Below, one piece after another: positions 51,625 to 60,250 of a DNA stretch of 64,000 bases (positions are counted from its first letter, which is position 1; each line of letters starts with the position of its first letter). Origin of the DNA: Micromonospora sp. NBC_00389 (GTDB lineage: Bacteria; Actinomycetota; Actinomycetes; Mycobacteriales; Micromonosporaceae); the NCBI RefSeq assembly GCF_036059255.1, contig NZ_CP107947.1, forward strand, positions 6,634,001 through 6,698,000, read 5' to 3'. A program made the position numbers and the translations under genes. The notes beneath the pieces are model-generated. The model saw only the letters and a program-made list of their open reading frames with translations. It ran no database searches and was not told where the DNA came from.

Positions 51625-53274
51625 ATGACGACGATCGCCGCACCCCGCGCGGGCCGGAAAGAGTGGATCGGGCTGGCTGTGCTGGCCATGCCCACGCTGC
51701 TCATCGCGATGGACATGACCGTTCTGCACCTGGCGGTTCCTTCGCTGACCGCGGACTTGCGGCCGAGCACCGCGCAACTGCTGTGGATCATGGACATCTA
51801 CGGGTTCCTGGTCGCAGGCCTGCTCATCACCATGGGAACGCTCGGTGACCGGATCGGGCGGCGCAAGCTGCTGTTGACCGGTGCCGCCGCCTTCGGCGTC
51901 GCCTCGGTGCTCGCGGCGTTCTCCACCAGCGCCGAGATGCTGATCGTGACCCGGGCGCTGCTCGGCGTCGCGGGTGCGACGCTGATGCCCTCCACGCTGT
52001 CCCTGATCCGCAACATGTTCCATGACCCGGCCCAGCGCACTGTCGCCATCAGCGTCTGGATGACCTGCTTCGCGGTCGGCGGCGCCCTCGGCCCGCTGCT
52101 CGGCGGATTCCTGCTCAACTACTTCTGGTGGGGCTCGGCGTTCCTGATCGGCGTCCCCGTCATGGTGGTCCTACTCGTGCTCGGCCCTGTGCTGCTGCCC
52201 GAGCACCGTGACGAGCCCGAGCACCGTGACGAGAAGGCGGGCAAGCTGGATCTGGGCAGCGCCGTGCTGTCCCTGGTCGCTGTGCTGTCCGTGGTCTACG
52301 GCCTCAAGCTGATCGCCGAGGATGGCTTCGGGCTGCTGCCGGTCGCCTTCATGGTGCTGGGTCTGGCCGTCGGGGTCGCCTTCGTCCACCGGCAGCGGAC
52401 GCTCGCCGACCCGCTGCTCGACCTCACGCTGTTCCGTGAGCGCACCTTCAGCGCCTCGGTGGCTCTGCTCACTGTCGGCATCCTGGTGATGGCCGGTTCA
52501 CAGATCTTCACACTGCAGTACCTCCAGCTCGTGCACGGACTCTCCCCGCTGGTCGCCGGCCTCTGGTCGCTGCCCAACGCGGCCGGTCTGATGGCCGGCG
52601 CCATGACGGCCCCGGCCCTCGCCGCGAAGATCCGCCCCGGTTTCGTCATCGCGGGCGGCCTGGTCGTCGCGGCCATCGGACTGGGAATGCTCACGCTGGT
52701 CAGCGCGACAGCGGGTCTGGGCATCCTGGTGACGGCGTCCGCCATCATGGGTGCGGGTCTGGGGCCGATGGCGGCTCTCAGCACCGACCTGATCGTCGGG
52801 GCGGCTCCGCCCGAGCGTGCCGGTGCGGCCTCGGCCATCTCCGAGACGGGCACCGAGCTGGGCGCCGGTCTGGGCATCGCAGTCCTCGGCAGCATCGGCT
52901 TCGGTGTCTACCGCAGCCAGATCGCGGACACCATGCCGGCAGGCGTCGACTCCGAGGCGGCGCACGAGTCGCTCGGTGGCGCGGTGGCGGTGGCCCAAGA
53001 TCTCTCCGGGAAGGCCGGTGACGAACTGCTCACCGTCGCCCGTGAGGCGTTCACCCACGGGCTGCATGTCACGGCCCTCGTCGGCGCCGGCGTCGCGCTC
53101 GTCCTGGCACTGCTGGCAACGGTGCTGCTGCGCGGAGTCAAGCCGGGCGTCAGCGGTCACGACGAGGCCACGGAGGGCACCCCGCAGGCCGGAATCCCGG
53201 ACGGCGCGGCCACGACGCAGACCGCGGCGAACGCCGAAGCGGTGAAGACAGAGACCGCGGTCGGAAGCATCTGA
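51625..53274 (+). CDS. DHA2-family (14-TM) MFS efflux pump 1
   Basis: 549 aa from ATG 51625 (GGGGAA 5 nt upstream). MFS motif A is GTLGDRIGRRKLLLTGA. IAMDMTVLHLAVPSLTADL is the DHA2 opening helix, and GALGPLLGGFLL motif C marks an exporter. About 14 helices; the C-terminal tail after KPGVSGHD is polar and Ala/Glu-rich. It is likely to export cationic or hydrophobic drugs (SmvA/QacA-like). The long in-frame upstream extension covers the PPOX remnant and is not coding. Confidence 0.92.
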   Translation: MTTIAAPRAGRKEWIGLAVLAMPTLLIAMDMTVLHLAVPSLTADLRPSTAQLLWIMDIYGFLVAGLLITMGTLGDRIGRRKLLLTGAAAFGVASVLAAFSTSAEMLIVTRALLGVAGATLMPSTLSLIRNMFHDPAQRTVAISVWMTCFAVGGALGPLLGGFLLNYFWWGSAFLIGVPVMVVLLVLGPVLLPEHRDEPEHRDEKAGKLDLGSAVLSLVAVLSVVYGLKLIAEDGFGLLPVAFMVLGLAVGVAFVHRQRTLADPLLDLTLFRERTFSASVALLTVGILVMAGSQIFTLQYLQLVHGLSPLVAGLWSLPNAAGLMAGAMTAPALAAKIRPGFVIAGGLVVAAIGLGMLTLVSATAGLGILVTASAIMGAGLGPMAALSTDLIVGAAPPERAGAASAISETGTELGAGLGIAVLGSIGFGVYRSQIADTMPAGVDSEAAHESLGGAVAVAQDLSGKAGDELLTVAREAFTHGLHVTALVGAGVALVLALLATVLLRGVKPGVSGHDEATEGTPQAGIPDGAATTQTAANAEAVKTETAVGSI

Positions 53275-53458
53275 ACCACCCGGACCGGATGACGGCCCGA
53301 CCGCACGGACCGGAGCACGGAGAGTGCGGTGGTCCGCTTCCGGCACCCTCGGCCGGACCGACCGGCGTCGCGGGAAACACCCACCGCGTCGTCGCCGCAG
53401 GGCACCGGCACAAGATGTTGCGGAGCAGGAGATTGCTGACGCTCCCGGGATAACAAAG

Positions 53459-53487
53459 ATACATGCGTTTCGCATATAGTTGCTGAC
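53459..53487 (+). promoter_or_regulatory. Promoter and operator of the SnoaL-MarR pair
   Basis: ATGCG-TTT-CGCAT (53463-53475) is a perfect inverted repeat flanked by ATA/TAT-like bases. It overlaps TATAGT (53475-53480), 7 nt before ATG 53488, so a leaderless transcript would start at the ATG. A MarR dimer on this palindrome would cover the -10 box. Confidence 0.6.
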
Positions 53488-53868
53488 ATGGAGTCGAGCC
53501 TTGAAGCAGCAATCAACGAGTGGCACGCGAGTGTGAATGACGGGGATCTGCAGCGGTCGGCAAGGGCGGTGGGTGATCCGATGGTCGTCTTGGGGCCGAA
53601 GGGGGCTGGGTCGATCACGCCTGAGCAGTTCGCGGAGTGGGTCGAGCGTTCCGGGATCAAGCTGACCCCGCGGTCATGGCACCCGATCAGCGAGCGACTC
53701 ATGGTGGTCGAGGAGGACGCCACCTGGCCTGAGAGCAAGACACCGACGCGGGTGGCGACGGTTTTCCGTGCTTCCGGTGGCAAGGTGACCGCTTCGCTGC
53801 GGTTGCCCGACCTCAAGTCGGCACTCGAACTGGCCTACATCTGCCGTGAAATGGCGGCATCCGAGTGA
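53488..53868 (+). CDS. Small protein, possibly SnoaL/NTF2-like
   Basis: 126 aa. Opens SSLEAAINEWHASVNDGDLQ, a typical NTF2-like first helix, then DPMVVLGPKGAGSITPEQFAEWVERSGIKL and a strand-rich end. The pairing with the regulator (4-nt overlap, GTGA) suggests a sensor-effector pair or a small enzyme under MarR control. No catalytic residues are assigned. Confidence 0.75.
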   Translation: MESSLEAAINEWHASVNDGDLQRSARAVGDPMVVLGPKGAGSITPEQFAEWVERSGIKLTPRSWHPISERLMVVEEDATWPESKTPTRVATVFRASGGKVTASLRLPDLKSALELAYICREMAASE

Positions 53869-54305
53869 CCAGCCAAGGGCCGGGCCAGGTCTTGTTCGGC
53901 TTCGTCCGGCACTGGTCACGCCGATCGGCGACTGGTGATCCGGGATCGGCCGAGCAAGGGCGACTCGTGCTTGTCAGCGAGGCAGTCCACTGCCTCACTG
54001 AGCGCGGGATCTCCGCAACCGTCAACGCGGTCGCGCACGAGATCGGGATCGACCAGAGCGGAGCCTCACGCCTGATCAAGAGCGCCACCTCGGCCGGCTA
54101 CCTGGTCATGGAGGCTTCCGCGGCTGATGGCCGACGACGCGAAGCGTCACTCACACCCGCGGGCCGATCAATGCTGAACCAGGCTCATCGCTGGCAGGAG
54201 GAGGTCTTCGGCCAGCTGGCCGCAGGTTGGAGTGAGCAGCGGCGCCGCGAATTCCAGCAGGCCATGACCGATCTAGTGGACCGGTCTTATACGACGGAAA
54301 CATGA
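53865..54305 (+). CDS. MarR-family regulator
   Basis: 146 aa from GTG 53865. The winged helix is ATVNAVAHEIGIDQSGASRLIKSATSAGYLVMEASAADGRRREASLTPAG, with the MarR wing DGRRREASLT. It is coupled to the preceding gene and probably autoregulates through the palindrome at 53463-53475. Confidence 0.9.
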   Translation: MTSQGPGQVLFGFVRHWSRRSATGDPGSAEQGRLVLVSEAVHCLTERGISATVNAVAHEIGIDQSGASRLIKSATSAGYLVMEASAADGRRREASLTPAGRSMLNQAHRWQEEVFGQLAAGWSEQRRREFQQAMTDLVDRSYTTET

Positions 54306-54387
54306 CCCACGTGATCGAGACCTGGCGTGGCTGTGGCAATGGCCGCGTGTAATTAGCGGGCGCTGCGGACTGGCGGTCGTTGCGGCC

Positions 54388-55335
54388 TCAGCGGCTCACG
54401 GCGGTCTCCCGCTCCACACGCGACAGCTTTTCGGGATTGCGGACGTGGTAGGCGCCGGTGATGTAGCCGTTCTCGACCCGCACGGCCAGCACGCCGTCGA
54501 TCTCCCCGTTGACTCGGACGAGCAGCCCAGGGCCACCATTGATCTGTGCCACCTCGACCGATCGTTGGGCGTCGCGTTTCCACCAGCCGACGGCCAGCAA
54601 GCGAGCCACGTTGCCGGCCCCCACGACGGGCCGAAGCAGGGCATGTTTGATACCGCCGCCGTCGCTGAGGGCGACGACGTCCGGCGCCAGGATGTCGAGC
54701 AGGCTCTGCAGGTCGCCGTTTTCAACCGCGCGTTGGAAGGCACCGAGTGCGGCGCGGGTCTCGGCCGGGGAGACGACGCCGCGTGGCCGGCGCGCGGCGA
54801 CGTGCGCCCGTGCCCGGTAGGCGATCTGGCGTGTCGCCGCTGAGGTCTTGTCGACGGCGTCAGCGATCTCGTCGTAGTCCAGGTCGAACACCTCGCGCAG
54901 CACGAACACCGCCCGCTCGATCGGCGCGAGCGTCTCCAGCACCAGCAGCATCGCCATCGACATGCTGTCGGCCAGTTCGACGTCCTCGGCCACGTCGGGC
55001 GTGGTCAGCAACGGTTCGGGCAGCCACGGCCCGACGTAGGACTCCTTACGCCGATCGAGCGCACGCAGCCGGTCCAGCGCCTGCCGGGTGACGATCCGCA
55101 CCAGGTAGGCGCGCTTCTCCCGGACGGTGGCCAGATCGACGCCCACCCATCGCAGCCAGGTCTCCTGCAGGACGTCCTCCGCGTCGGCGGCCGAGCCGAG
55201 CATCTCGTAGGCGACGGTGAACAGCAGATTGCGATGGGCAACGAACACCTCGGTCGCCGAATCCATGAAGTCCACGCGGTCGCCACGATCGAGCGGCTCG
55301 GCGGTATCCGTCGTCCGGTCGCTGCGCTGACTCAT
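54388..55335 (-). CDS. ECF41-group sigma factor (SigJ-like)
   Basis: 315 aa from ATG 55335 (AAGGAG 6 nt upstream). Sigma2 (residues ~26-95), the ECF41 linker motif WLPEPL (104-109), and sigma4 (130-182) are followed by a C-terminal SnoaL-like domain with DGGG (225-228) and NPEKL (300-304). These are the hallmark motifs of ECF41, in which the fused C-terminal domain controls activity in place of an anti-sigma factor. ECF41 factors usually act on neighbouring genes. Here the divergent gene is an efflux pump, and ECF41-like promoters face both ways. Confidence 0.93.
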   Translation of the reverse strand: MSQRSDRTTDTAEPLDRGDRVDFMDSATEVFVAHRNLLFTVAYEMLGSAADAEDVLQETWLRWVGVDLATVREKRAYLVRIVTRQALDRLRALDRRKESYVGPWLPEPLLTTPDVAEDVELADSMSMAMLLVLETLAPIERAVFVLREVFDLDYDEIADAVDKTSAATRQIAYRARAHVAARRPRGVVSPAETRAALGAFQRAVENGDLQSLLDILAPDVVALSDGGGIKHALLRPVVGAGNVARLLAVGWWKRDAQRSVEVAQINGGPGLLVRVNGEIDGVLAVRVENGYITGAYHVRNPEKLSRVERETAVSR

Positions 55336-55379
55336 GCCTGACTCCTTCCTGTTCAACCTTCGTCCTGCCACACGCACTA

Positions 55380-55406
55380 GACGTCGCTGCCCACCGCTTC
55401 GTAACA
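55380..55406 (-). promoter_or_regulatory. ECF41-type promoter of the sigma-factor gene
   Basis: On the minus strand TGTTACG is followed after 16 nt by CGTC (55383-55380). This resembles the published ECF41 consensus, TGTCACA with CGTC at about 16 nt. The start codon is 45 nt downstream, consistent with autoregulation. Confidence 0.65.
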
Positions 55407-55416
55407 GCCACCAGCG

Positions 55417-55430
55417 ATGACCCACGTCAT
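55417..55430. promoter_or_regulatory. Central palindrome of the divergent region
   Basis: ATGAC-CCAC-GTCAT is exactly centred between the two outward-facing TGTTAC boxes, with 10 nt on each side. It may bind a second regulator affecting both promoters. Confidence 0.5.
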
Positions 55431-55440
55431 ACACCCACGC

Positions 55441-55466
55441 TGTTACGGAGCTCGGTCGCCGACGTC
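55441..55466 (+). promoter_or_regulatory. ECF41-type promoter of the efflux pump gene
   Basis: TGTTACG (55441-55447) is followed after 15 nt by CGTC (55463-55466), 68 nt before ATG 55534. It mirrors the sigma-factor promoter. Confidence 0.6.
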
Positions 55467-55533
55467 TTGTGATCGTCAGAACGCCGCACGAACGCTCCGC
55501 GCGGCACGCAACACCACGAGTGAGGACGAAGTC

Positions 55534-57042
55534 ATGGCAACCACGAAAGCGCAGGCCCCGACGGCCGATTCGCGCCGCTGGGCCGCGCTGTTCTTCATAG
55601 GGTTGGCCCAGCTCATGATCGTTCTGGATGGGACGGTCGTGAACATAGCGCTGCCGTCGCTCCAGCGGGATCTGGGGATCTCCGACGGCGACCGGCAGTG
55701 GATCATCACCGCGTACACGCTGGCGTTCGGCAGCCTGCTGCTGCTCGGCGGCCGGATCGCCGACTACACCGGCCGCAAGCGGACCTTCCTGATCGGACTG
55801 CTCGGCTTCGCCGGCGCGTCGGCGCTCGGCGGCGCGGCGGACAACTTCGAGATGCTACTGAGCGCCCGTGCCCTGCAGGGCGGGTTCGCCGCGCTGCTCG
55901 GGCCGTCCGCGCTGTCGCTGCTCACCGTGACGTTCACTCAGCCCAAGGAGCGCGCCAAGGCGTTCGGGATCTGGGGCGCCATCACCGCCGTGGGTGGCGC
56001 GATCGGGCTGCTGGCCGGCGGGGCGCTGACCGACTACCTGGACTGGCGCTGGTGCCTGTACGTCAGCGTCCCGATCGCCCTGATCGCGATGGTCGGCGGG
56101 AACGCGATGCTGGCCGAGTCGCGGAGCGGGGGCAGGGCCCAGTTCGACATCCCGGGCGTGCTGCTGGTGACCGGCGGGCTGGTCGCGATCGTGTACGGCA
56201 CGAGCCAGGCGGAGTCCGACGGCTGGGGCTCGGCGAAGGTCATCGGTCTGCTGGCCGGGGGCGCGGTACTGCTCGCCGCGTTCGCCTTCGTCGAGAGCCG
56301 GGTGTCGCAGCCAATGCTGCCGCCCCGCCTGATCGCCAACCGAACCCGCGGCGGCGCCTATCTGAGCGTGGGACTGGCCATGGTCGGAATGTTCGGGGCG
56401 TTCCTCTTCATGACCTACTACCTGCAGGTCGTCAAGGAATACTCGCCGATCAGGACGGGCGTGGCCTTCCTCCCGATGACCGTGGCGGTCCTGATGTCGG
56501 CCGGCGGGCTCGCCACCCGACTGCTGCCCAAGGTCCCGCCGCGGATGCTGATCGTGCCAGGCATGCTGCTCATCGCCTCCGGCATGCTGTGGCTGCGCAC
56601 CATGGAGATCGACACCGCCTACGTCGAGGGCGTGCTGGTCTCGGGACTCCTACTCGGCTTCGGGGCGGGCATGATCATGCCGGTGGCCTTCAACTACGCC
56701 ACCCACGGCGTCGACCAGCGCGACGCGGGCGTCGCCTCGGCCAGCGTCAACACCCCGCAGCAGATCAGCAGCTCGATCGGAACCGCGCTGCTCAACACCA
56801 TCGCCACCAGCGCGACCGCGGACTACTTGGCCTCGCATGCCTCGCAGGGCAGGAGCCCGGCCTTCGCCAAGGAGGCGATGCTGGAAGGTTTCGTGACAGC
56901 CGGCACCTGGGCCGCGGGGATCCTCCTGGCCGGTGCGCTGATCGTCGCTGTCCTGATGAACACCCCGCGCCCCGAACACCAGGCCGTCACCGAGGACGCC
57001 GAGAGCGCGGGGGGCACCGAGCCGATGCTCGCTCACCCCTGA
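55534..57042 (+). CDS. DHA2-family MFS efflux pump 2
   Basis: 502 aa from ATG 55534 (GAGGA 7 nt upstream). It has AQLMIVLDGTVVNIALPSLQ (DHA2 helix 1), motif A GGRIADYTGRKRTFLIG, and motif C GGAIGLLAGGALTDY. About 14 helices; the EmrB/QacA type of proton-drug antiporter. The divergent ECF41 sigma factor and the promoter layout suggest it belongs to that regulon, so its substrate may be a metabolite or toxin tied to the sigma-factor signal. Confidence 0.93.
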   Translation: MATTKAQAPTADSRRWAALFFIGLAQLMIVLDGTVVNIALPSLQRDLGISDGDRQWIITAYTLAFGSLLLLGGRIADYTGRKRTFLIGLLGFAGASALGGAADNFEMLLSARALQGGFAALLGPSALSLLTVTFTQPKERAKAFGIWGAITAVGGAIGLLAGGALTDYLDWRWCLYVSVPIALIAMVGGNAMLAESRSGGRAQFDIPGVLLVTGGLVAIVYGTSQAESDGWGSAKVIGLLAGGAVLLAAFAFVESRVSQPMLPPRLIANRTRGGAYLSVGLAMVGMFGAFLFMTYYLQVVKEYSPIRTGVAFLPMTVAVLMSAGGLATRLLPKVPPRMLIVPGMLLIASGMLWLRTMEIDTAYVEGVLVSGLLLGFGAGMIMPVAFNYATHGVDQRDAGVASASVNTPQQISSSIGTALLNTIATSATADYLASHASQGRSPAFAKEAMLEGFVTAGTWAAGILLAGALIVAVLMNTPRPEHQAVTEDAESAGGTEPMLAHP

Positions 57043-57126
57043 TCCCTCCGGCGGAGGTCCACAGCGGCAGCGCTCAGCCGCGGTTCACGGATCTCGACCG
57101 GGTCGACCTCGCCTGACAGCCACCAA

Positions 57127-57171
57127 CCGACGAGCCCCGCCGATCCCTCAGCGATCGACCGGGCTCGTCGG
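57127..57171 (+). terminator. Hairpin terminator after efflux pump 2
   Basis: CCGACGAGCCC (57127-57137) pairs fully with GGGCTCGTCGG (57161-57171), 85 nt after the stop. Confidence 0.6.
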
Positions 57172-57218
57172 CTTGAACCCGGCCGCGCCGACGGGCGCCG
57201 GCCGGCCCGGGATACTTA

Positions 57219-58206
57219 GACAGACCGTCAAATGGGCGGCGACTGGGCAAGCCAGCGGTTCGGGGTAGCAAACAGGCACGGGCATTGTCGATCATTGGAG
57301 TTCTCTACGCTCTGTGACCGCCAAGGATGCCCGTGCCTGCCGTCCCATCATCGCTGCTGGAGCCCGTCTGGGTCGAGTTCGCCGCGCTGCTGCCTGAGCG
57401 CGGACAGTTTCATCCCGACCACCCGCTGGGCTGCCACCGTCGCCGTATCCCGGACCGGATCGTGGTCGAGCACCTGGTCAACGCCCTGGTGCACGGGTCG
57501 GGCTACGAACGCATCGCCAGTGCCACATGTTCGGACTCCACGATCCGCCGCCGGCTCAAACTATGGTCCGCCGCCGGTGTCGCCGAACAGGTCCACGCCC
57601 TGGCGCTGGCAGCCTACGACCAGATCATCGGCCTGCAGTTGACCGACGTGGCAGCTGATGGATGTATCACGAAGGCGCCGTGCGGCGGGGAGAAAGCCGG
57701 GCCGTCCCCGGTGGACCGGCGCAAAGGCGGCCTGAAACGGTCGGTGGCCACCGATGCCGCTGGCGTGCCGTTAGGCATCGTCTCTGCCGGGGCCAACCGT
57801 CACGACTCGCCGCTACTCGGGCCGACCCTGCATGCGGCTACCGCACAGGTCGGCCCGCACTGGCCCGAGCAGGTCACCGTGCATCTGGACGCCGGCTACG
57901 ACTCCGGCGTGACCCGCTCCCTGCTCGACGGGCTCGGCCTGCACGGCGAGATCGCCCGCAAGGGCGTACCCGCACCGGTGCAGGTCGGCAAGCGGTGGGG
58001 CTGCGAGCGCACCCACTCCTGGATGAACGGCTACGGCAAGCTACGCCGCTGCACCGACCGCGACGGCAAGATCGTCGACTTCTTCCTCTACCTCGCCGCC
58101 GCGTTCGTCACTGTCCGCGCACTGATCCGCGAAGCCCGCACCCGCTACCGGTGGGACACCCGCCCCACCACCCGCCGCCTCAAGTGACGCCTATTGACGG
58201 CCTCTC
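57219..58206 (+). mobile_element. IS5-family insertion sequence
   Basis: 988 bp. Inverted repeats GACAGACCGTCAA and GAGAGGCCGTCAA (2 mismatches in 13) mark the ends, with TTA on both outer sides (57216-57218, 58207-58209) as the target duplication; the identity extends to CTTAGACA, so the exact limits may shift by a few bases. One intact transposase is inside. Its right end is 60 nt upstream of the four-gene operon. Confidence 0.85.
57327..58187 (+). CDS. IS5-family transposase
   Basis: 286 aa. Asp in LTDVAADGCITKAPCGG, Asp in VTVHLDAGYDSG, and Glu in WGCERTHSWMNGYGKLRR form the DDE triad. The N-terminal DUF4096-like region is LLPERGQFHPDHPLGCHRRR. The gene is complete in one frame, so no programmed frameshift is needed. 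Confidence 0.92.
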   Translation: MPVPAVPSSLLEPVWVEFAALLPERGQFHPDHPLGCHRRRIPDRIVVEHLVNALVHGSGYERIASATCSDSTIRRRLKLWSAAGVAEQVHALALAAYDQIIGLQLTDVAADGCITKAPCGGEKAGPSPVDRRKGGLKRSVATDAAGVPLGIVSAGANRHDSPLLGPTLHAATAQVGPHWPEQVTVHLDAGYDSGVTRSLLDGLGLHGEIARKGVPAPVQVGKRWGCERTHSWMNGYGKLRRCTDRDGKIVDFFLYLAAAFVTVRALIREARTRYRWDTRPTTRRLK

Positions 58207-58251
58207 TTAGACACCTGAGTATCCGTCATCAGGCTTCTGGCTCGAAGGTTC

Positions 58252-58265
58252 AATAGTGTGGCCGC
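58252..58265 (+). promoter_or_regulatory. Possible leaderless promoter of the four-gene operon
   Basis: AATAGT (58252-58257) lies 8 nt before GTG 58266, and no ribosome site precedes the gene. The IS5 end lies about 45 nt upstream of this box, so original upstream control sequence may be displaced; no good -35 is seen. Confidence 0.4.
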
Positions 58266-59807
58266 GTGGTGACATTCCTGCGTCGGTGGACCCTACGCTC
58301 CGCGAGCTTCGCCCTGACCTGGCTCTACACGCTCTACCGGATCCATCCGGCGGTGTGGCGGCTCACGGCACGTCAGTACCGTCCGTACATGGGTCGCTTC
58401 GCCCGGCTGCACGCCTGGATGACCTGCCAGTTCGCCGCGATCGACGTGCCCGCGTACGGCGACTTCCTACGCCGCAACCATTGGCGGTTCCGGTGGTTCG
58501 ACCTGTCGTCGTACCCGCAGACGGACAAGCGGTCGTACGTGCAGGCGTACCCGGAGGCGCAGCGTTGTTGGCACGGTGAGATCGAGATCGCCGGCAGCGT
58601 GGTCGATGAGTCGTCGGGCTCGTCCGGTCAGCCGTTCAACTGGATCCGCAGCCGCCGTGAGTTGCGCTCGGTCCACAAGAACCTGGCTGGCTACGCGACC
58701 ATGGTGTTTCCGTCGAAGCGGCGGTTCGTCATCAACGCGTACTCGATGGGCGCCTGGGCCACCGGCACCAACACCGGCATCGCCATGTCCACGATCGCGA
58801 TGGTGAAGAACACCGGGCCGGACCTGCAGAAGATCGTCGACACCCTGTTGTACTTCGGGCCCGGATTCGACTACATCGTCACCGCGTATCCGCCGTTCCT
58901 CAAGCACCTACGCGACAAGCTCGACGCCGAGGACTTCCCATGGGCCGAGTACCGCATCAGCGGTCTGGTCGGTGGTGAGGGGATGACCGAGGCGCTGCGC
59001 GACTACCTGCAGGAGCGCTTCGTCAAGGTGCGCTCCGGCTACGGAGCCAGCGACCTCACCATCGGCATCGCCGGGGAGAGCGACTTCAGTGTCTGGGTCC
59101 GTCGACGACTGCGTACCGACGCCGCACTGCGGACCGCACTGCTCGGCGCCGACGAGCACCGGCTGCCGATGGTCTTTCAGTACAACCCGCTTGAGACGTA
59201 CCTGGAGACCACCCCGGACCATGAGGTGCTCTGCACGATCAACTCGACGGCGGTGCTCAATCCCCGGGTCCGCTACAACATTGGCGACGAGGGCCGGCTG
59301 ATCTCGTACCCGGACGTCCTGGCCGCGATCGCCGACCCCGCGGCGAGGGCCGCCGCGGACCACGCCTGGCAGATCGACCGGATGCGGTTGCCACTGCTCT
59401 TTTTGTACGGCCGCAAGGACAGCACGATCTCGTACATGGGCGCCAACATCTACCCGCAGGACGTCGAATACGGCCTCTACACCGGCAATTCCCAGGCGCA
59501 CCTGCTGCAGAGCTTCTGCCTGCAGTTGACCGAGCGGGCCGACCTGGAGAGCCGGCCGGTCGTCAACCTGCAACTTCGCGAGGGTCTGCCGCTCAGCCCC
59601 GATGAGCGGCGAACCCTCATCCACACCTGCCGCGCGGGGGTTTTGCGTCACCTCGCCGAGGTCAGCCGGGACTTCGCCGAGTCCCTCGCCGAGGACCCGT
59701 CCGCCGCCGATCTGCGGGTGGAGGTCCACGAGTACGGTACCGGCCCATTCGCCGACACCGCCTCCAAGATCAAGAATGTATACCTGGTGAAGGGCGTGAC
59801 GGCGTGA
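58266..59807 (+). CDS. PaaK-like adenylate-forming enzyme
   Basis: 513 aa. The ATP-phosphate loop is ESSGSSGQPF (115-124), the core is GGEGMTE (236-242) and SGYGASD (257-263), the Asp motif NIGDEGRL (339-345), and the hinge LYGRKDSTISYMGANIYP begins near 387. This is the complete set of a phenylacetate-CoA-ligase-type enzyme that activates a carboxylate as an acyl-adenylate. The first ~60 residues are longer and more basic/aromatic than in PaaK. Its stop overlaps the next gene (GTGA). The substrate is unknown. Confidence 0.85.
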   Translation: MVTFLRRWTLRSASFALTWLYTLYRIHPAVWRLTARQYRPYMGRFARLHAWMTCQFAAIDVPAYGDFLRRNHWRFRWFDLSSYPQTDKRSYVQAYPEAQRCWHGEIEIAGSVVDESSGSSGQPFNWIRSRRELRSVHKNLAGYATMVFPSKRRFVINAYSMGAWATGTNTGIAMSTIAMVKNTGPDLQKIVDTLLYFGPGFDYIVTAYPPFLKHLRDKLDAEDFPWAEYRISGLVGGEGMTEALRDYLQERFVKVRSGYGASDLTIGIAGESDFSVWVRRRLRTDAALRTALLGADEHRLPMVFQYNPLETYLETTPDHEVLCTINSTAVLNPRVRYNIGDEGRLISYPDVLAAIADPAARAAADHAWQIDRMRLPLLFLYGRKDSTISYMGANIYPQDVEYGLYTGNSQAHLLQSFCLQLTERADLESRPVVNLQLREGLPLSPDERRTLIHTCRAGVLRHLAEVSRDFAESLAEDPSAADLRVEVHEYGTGPFADTASKIKNVYLVKGVTA

Positions 59808-60250
59808 GGACCACCGACTTCTCCGCCGCGCCTCCGGTGGGCCAGGCGACCGCCATGTTCGTCGGCGCCACCCGCTACCGCGGGCCGCGCTCGATTTTCA
59901 CGCTCACCCGGACGTGGTTCAAGATGGTCCGGCAGATGAGACGGATGGACGGGTACCGGTGGCACACCGTGTATTACCAGTTCCCGTTCACGCTCGGCAC
60001 CATCGCCTTCTTCAGCGACCGCGACGCGCTGCTGAAGTTCGCCCGCAGCCGCCACCACCGCGACCTCATGTGTTGGGTAACCGATCACGGCACGAAGAAC
60101 GCGACCGGTGGCTACATCCGCCTGTACGGTGCCGAGCCCGAGGGTTACAGCAACGGCATCTGGCGCGCTGAGTCGGACGGCATGGCGCACGTACCGACCT
60201 TCACCCCTCTGTCCACCGAGACGTCCGGCCCGCCGGTGCACCGCGCATGA
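59804..60250 (+). CDS. Uncharacterised protein, second gene of the operon
   Basis: 148 aa from GTG 59804. The sequence resembles a dimeric alpha-beta-barrel (ABM-like) protein in pattern: TATMFVGATRYRG, a long basic helix TLTRTWFKMVRQMRRMDGYRWH, then strands VYYQFPFTLGTIAFFSDRDALLKFARSRHHRDLMCWVTDHGTKN. The family cannot be named with certainty. It contains several conserved-looking His/Trp residues. Both ends overlap neighbours by 4 nt, so it must be made with them. Confidence 0.65.
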   Translation: MRTTDFSAAPPVGQATAMFVGATRYRGPRSIFTLTRTWFKMVRQMRRMDGYRWHTVYYQFPFTLGTIAFFSDRDALLKFARSRHHRDLMCWVTDHGTKNATGGYIRLYGAEPEGYSNGIWRAESDGMAHVPTFTPLSTETSGPPVHRA

